Shown piece by piece: positions 60,001 to 64,000 of a stretch of 64,000 bases of DNA (positions are counted from its first letter, which is position 1; each line of letters opens with the position of its first letter). Under the pieces are notes generated by a model. That model was not told the origin of the DNA, searched no databases, and was given only the letters and a program-made list of their open reading frames with translations. A program made the position numbers and the translations under genes. The stretch is from Nomia melanderi (Eukaryota > Arthropoda > Insecta > Hymenoptera > Halictidae), in the NCBI RefSeq assembly GCF_051020985.1, contig NW_027475138.1:62001-126000 (forward strand), given 5' to 3'.

Positions 60001-60974
60001 TGGGGTCGGACACTCAGGGTCAGGGATAAATCCAATATATATCTGGTGATATCTCGGGTGCTATTAGAGATACCGCAATAAATCAAAGTGAATTATCTGT
60101 AGGGGGCCCTGGCGCATGAATCTGTGCAGCGGGATCGACCTCGGACCACCAGTGGGCGAGAAAATCACCGTCTCATGGGGCCGGACTGTCAGGGTCAAGG
60201 AAAAATCCAATATATATCTGGTGATATCTCGAGTGCTACTAGAGGTAGCGCAGTAAACCAAAGTGCATTGTCTGCAGGAGGCCCTGGGGCATGAATCTGT
60301 GCAGCGGGATCGACCTCGGACCACCAGGGGGCGAGAAAATCACCGTCTCATGGGGCCGGACTGTCAGGGTCAAGGGAAAATCCAATTTATATCTGGTGAT
60401 ATCTCGGGTGCTATTAGAGATAGCGCAATAAACCAAAGAGCATTGTCTGCAGGACGCCCTGGCGCATGAGTCTGTGCAGTGGGAACGACCTCGGACCACC
60501 AGGGGCCGAGAAAACCACCGTCTCATGGGGCCGGACACTCAGGGTCAGGGTTAAATCCAATATATATCTGGTGATATCTCGGGTGCTATTATAGATAGCG
60601 CAATAAACCAAAGTGAATTATCTATAGGAGGCCCTGGCGCATGAATCTGTGCATTGGGAACGACCTCGGACCACCAGGGGCCGAGAACACCACCGTCTCA
60701 TGGGGTCGGACACTCAGGGTCAGGGAAAAATCCAATATAAATCTGATGTTATCTCGGGTGCTATTACAGATAGCGCAATAAATCAAAGTGCATTGTCTGC
60801 AGGAGGCCCTGGTGCATGAATCTGTGCAGCGCGATCGACCTCGGACCACCGGGGGCCGAGAAAATCACCGTCTCATGGGTCGGACACTCAGGGTCAGGGA
60901 AAAATCCAATATATATCTCATGATATCTCGGGTGCTATTACAGATAGCGCAATAAATCAAAGTGCATTGTCTGC

Positions 60975-61860
60975 AGGAGGCCCTGGCGCAAGAATCTGAG
61001 CAGAGGGGACTACCTCGGACCACCAGGGGCCGAGAAAACCACCGTCTCATGGGTTCGGACACTCAGGGTCAGGGAAAAAGCCAATATATATCTGGTGATA
61101 TCTAAGGTGCTATTAGAGAAAGCGCAATAAATCAAAGTGAATTATCTGCAGGGGGACCTGGCGCATGAATCTGTGCAGCGGGATCGACCTCGGACCACGA
61201 GGGACCGAGAAAACCATCGACAAATGGTGTCGCACCGTCAGGGTCAAGGAAAAATCCAATATATATCTTTTGATATCTCGGGTGCTATTAGAGATAGCGA
61301 AATAAATCAAAGTGCATTGTCTGCATGAGGCTCTGGCGCATGAATCTGAGCAGCGGGAACGACCTCGGACCACCAGGGGCCGAGAAAACTACCGTCTCAT
61401 GGGGAGGACCCTCAGGGTCAAGGAAAAATCCAATATAAATCTGGAGATATCTCGGGTGCTATTAGAGGTAGCGCAATAAACCAAAGTGCATTGTCTGCAG
61501 GAGGCCCTAGCGCATGAATCTGTGCTGCGCGATCGACCTCGCAGCACCGGGGGCCGAGAAAATCACCATCTCATGGGGCCGGACTGTCAGGGTCTGGGAA
61601 AAATCCAATATAAAGCTGGTGATATACCGGGTGCTATTACAGATAGCGCAATAAATCAAAGTGCATTGTCTGCAGGAGGCCCTGTTGCATGAATCTGTGC
61701 AGCGGGAACGACCTCGGACGACCAGGGGCAGAGAAAACCACCGTCTCATGGGGTCGGACTGTCAGGGTCAGGGAAAAATCCAATATATATCTGGTGATAT
61801 CTCGGGTGCTATTAGAGATAGCGCAATAAATCAAAGTGCATTGTCTGCAGGAGGCCCTAG
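60975..61860 (+). repeat. Five-monomer block, copy 2
   Basis: This is the second copy of the 56,075 block, 4,900 bp downstream. Differences are few: ACTACCTCGG for ACGACCTCAG, TCTAAGGTGC for TCTCAGGTGC, ATGGTGTCGCACC for ATGGGGCCGCACC and CCTGTTGC for CCTGCTGC. The match ends at about 61,860. Confidence 0.85.
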
Positions 61861-64000
61861 CGCATGAATCTGTGCAGCGGGAACGACCTGGGACCACCAG
61901 GGGCAGAGAAATATACCGTCTCATGTGGCGGACACTCAGGGTCAGGGAAAAATCCAATATATATCTGGGGATATCTCGGGTGCTATTAGAGATAGCGCAA
62001 TAAACCAAAGTGCATTGTCTGCAGGAGGCCCTGGCGCATGAATCTGTGCAGCGGGAACGACCTCGGACCACCAGGGGCCGAGAAAACCACCGTCTCATGG
62101 GGTCGGACACTCAGGGTCAGGGAAAAATCCAATATAAATCTGGTGTTATCTCGGGTGCTATTACAGATAGCGCAATAAATCAAAGTGCATTGTCTGTAGG
62201 AGGCCCTGGTGCATGAATCTGTGCAGCGCGATCGACCTCGGACCACCGGGGGCCGAGAAAATCACCGTCTCATGGGTCGGACACTCAGGGTCAGGGAAAA
62301 ATCCAATATATATCTGGTGATATCGCGGGTGCTATTACAGATAGAGCACTAAACCAAAGTGCATTGTCTGTAGGAGGCCCTGTTGCATGAATCTGTGCAG
62401 CGGGATCGACCTCGGACAACCAGGGCCCGAGAAAATCACCGTCTCATGGGGCCGGACTGTCAGGGTCAGGGAAAAATCCAATATATATCTGGTGATATCT
62501 AGTGTGCTATTAGAGATAGCGCAATAAATCAAAGTGAATTATCTGCAGGGGGCCCTGGCCCATGAATCTGTGCAGCGGGGACGCTCACGGACCACCAGGG
62601 GCCGAGAAAACCACCGTCTCATGGGGCCGGGCACTCAGGGTCAGGGAAAAATCCAATATAAACCTGGTGATATCCCGGGTGCTATTAGATATAGCGCAAT
62701 AAATCAAAGTGAATTATCTGCAGGGGGCCCTGGCGCATGAATCTGTGCAGCGGGATCGACCTCGGACCACCGGGGGCCGAGAAAACCACCGTCTCATGGG
62801 GCCGCACACTCAGGGTCAGGGAAAAATCCAATATATATCTGGTGATATCTCGGGTGCTATTAGAGATAGCGCAATAAATCAAAGTGCATTGTCTGCAGGA
62901 GTCGCTAGCGCATGAATCTGTGCACCGGGAACGACCTCGGACCACCAGGGGCCGAGAAAACTACCGTCTCATGCGGCGGACACTCAGGGTCAGGGAAAAA
63001 TTCAATATATATCTGGTGATATCTCGGGTGCTATTAGGGATAGCGCAATAAATCAAAGTGCATTGTCTGCAGGAGGCCCTAGCGCATGAATCTGTGCAGC
63101 GGGAACGACCTGGGACCACCAGGGGCCGAGAAAACTACCGTCTCATGGGGCCGGACACTCAGGGCCAGGGAGAATCCAATATATATCTGGTGATATCTCG
63201 GGTGCTATTAGTGATAGTGCAATAAATCAAAGTGCATTGTCTGCAGGAGACCCTGGCGCATGAATCTGTGCAGCGGGAACGACCTCGGACCACCAGGGGC
63301 CGAGAAAATCACCGTCTCATGGGGCCGGACTGTCAGGGTCAGGGAAAAATCCAATATAAATCTGGTCATATCTCGGGTGCTATTACAGATAGCGCAATAA
63401 ATCAAAGTGCATTGTCTGCAGGAGGCCTTGGCGGATGAATCTGTGCAGCGGGATCGACCTCGGACCACCAGGGGCCGAGAAAATCATTGTCTCATGGGGC
63501 CGGACTGACAGGGTCAGGGAAAAATCCAATATATATCTGGTGATATCTCGGGTGCTATTAGAGATAGCGCAATAAATCAAAGTGCATTGTCTGCAGGAGT
63601 CCCTAGCGCATGAATCTGTGCACCGGGAACGACCTCGGACCACCAGGGGCCGAGAAAACTACCGTCTCATGCGGCGGACACTCAGGGTCAGGGAAAAATT
63701 CAATATATATCTGGTGATATCTCGGGTGCTATTAGAGATAGCGCAATAAACCAAAGTGAATTATCTATAGGAGGCCCTGGCGCATGAATCTGTGCAGCGG
63801 GAACGACCTCGGACCACCAGGGGCCGAGAAAACCACCGTCTCATGAGGCCGGACACTCAGGGTCATGGAAAAATCCAATATATATCTGGTGATATCGCGG
63901 GTGCTATTACAGATAGAGCACTAAACCAAAGTGCATTGTCTGTAGGAGGCCCTGGCGCATGAATCTGTGCAGCGGGATCGACCTCGGACAACCAGGGGCC
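61860..64000 (+). repeat. Region IV-c: last monomers, array continues past the window
   Basis: A partial 4-mer pair occurs: about 62,880-63,010 matches 63,578-63,708 (offset 698, with CTAGCGC, GTGCACCGGGAACG and ATGCGGCGGACAC). A GATATCGCGGG and AGATAGAGCACTAAACC unit appears near 62,321 and 63,893, also near 50,082. The window ends in the middle of a monomer at CCAGGGGCC, so the array is not finished here. Confidence 0.8.

Larger units (their letters stand above)
1..64000 (+). repeat. 175-bp tandem satellite array, whole window
   Basis: Every stretch read is a copy of one 175-bp unit in direct orientation. Recurrent landmarks in order are GTGAATTAT or GTGCATTGT, GCAGGAGGCCCTGGCGCATG, CGGACCACCAGGGGCCGAG, CTCAGGGTCAGGG, CCAATATATATCTGGTGAT and GCGCAATAAA. 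The same landmark lies at 85 and at 63,232, a distance of 63,147 bp, which is 361 units of 175 bp less 28 bp. Length is therefore nearly invariant, and no foreign insertion interrupts the array. Monomers differ from consensus by roughly 3-15% by eye, while copies of higher-order units differ by about 1% or less. This is the structure of a eukaryotic satellite, probably heterochromatic. Centromeric identity is possible but not shown. The family is not one I recognise. Confidence 0.98.

Noticed and set aside
1..64000. CRISPR array
   Set aside because: The period is 175 bp with no alternation of a short conserved repeat and unique spacers; the whole unit is repeated.
1..64000. Transposon, SINE or LTR origin
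   Set aside because: No terminal repeats, target-site duplications, poly(A) tract or coding domain are seen. All copies are in direct tandem with no dispersed unit.
1..64000. rDNA intergenic spacer subrepeats
   Set aside because: There is no rRNA gene in 64 kb, and a single spacer with this many 175-bp subrepeats would be exceptional. A free satellite array is simpler.

Overview
The whole 64 kb window is one uninterrupted head-to-tail tandem array of a single satellite DNA family. The monomer is 175 bp, there are about 366 copies, and all lie in the same orientation. Both ends of the window fall inside a monomer, so the array extends beyond it on each side. I find no protein-coding gene, RNA gene, transposon or CRISPR array. 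The many apparent ORFs are by-products of a repeat whose length is not divisible by 3, so its reading frame rotates from unit to unit. The array points to a eukaryote and to heterochromatin such as a centromere, pericentromere or other large satellite block. I do not recognise the family and cannot name the species. The inferred consensus has about 52.6% G+C, is purine-rich on the + strand (A 51, G 50, C 42, T 32) and has 9 CpGs (observed/expected about 0.75).

Layout. About 1-18,700: mixed monomers, including most of a diverged subtype ('type B') that differs in a ~45 bp patch, with local higher-order repeats (HORs) of 2, 4 and more monomers. About 18,700-29,200: a different variant mix with 10-mer and 17-mer scale duplications; the clearest is a tandem 17-monomer (2,973 bp) duplication at about 22,240-28,185. 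About 29,221-47,416: a tandem duplication of about 9.1 kb (52 monomers). Its two copies differ mainly by gain or loss of whole monomers, including a 3-mer present three times in one copy and twice in the other. About 47,417-64,000: a fourth variant set with more small deletions, several 4-mer duplications, and a ~0.9 kb block whose best match lies 15.2 kb upstream inside the 9.1 kb unit.

Each monomer carries short signals: two alternative, mutually exclusive inverted repeats; an AT-rich core with CCAAT, TATATAT and a small dyad ending in an EcoRV site; a tandem TCAGGG pair; and AATAAA on the + strand only. There is no CENP-B box match in the consensus. The pattern of near-identical nested blocks at offsets that are whole multiples of the monomer (2, 3, 4, 10, 13, 17, 19, 23, 28, 52, 87) shows repeated unequal exchange or amplification and conversion-like transfer. 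All comparisons were made by eye; percentages and block edges are approximate.
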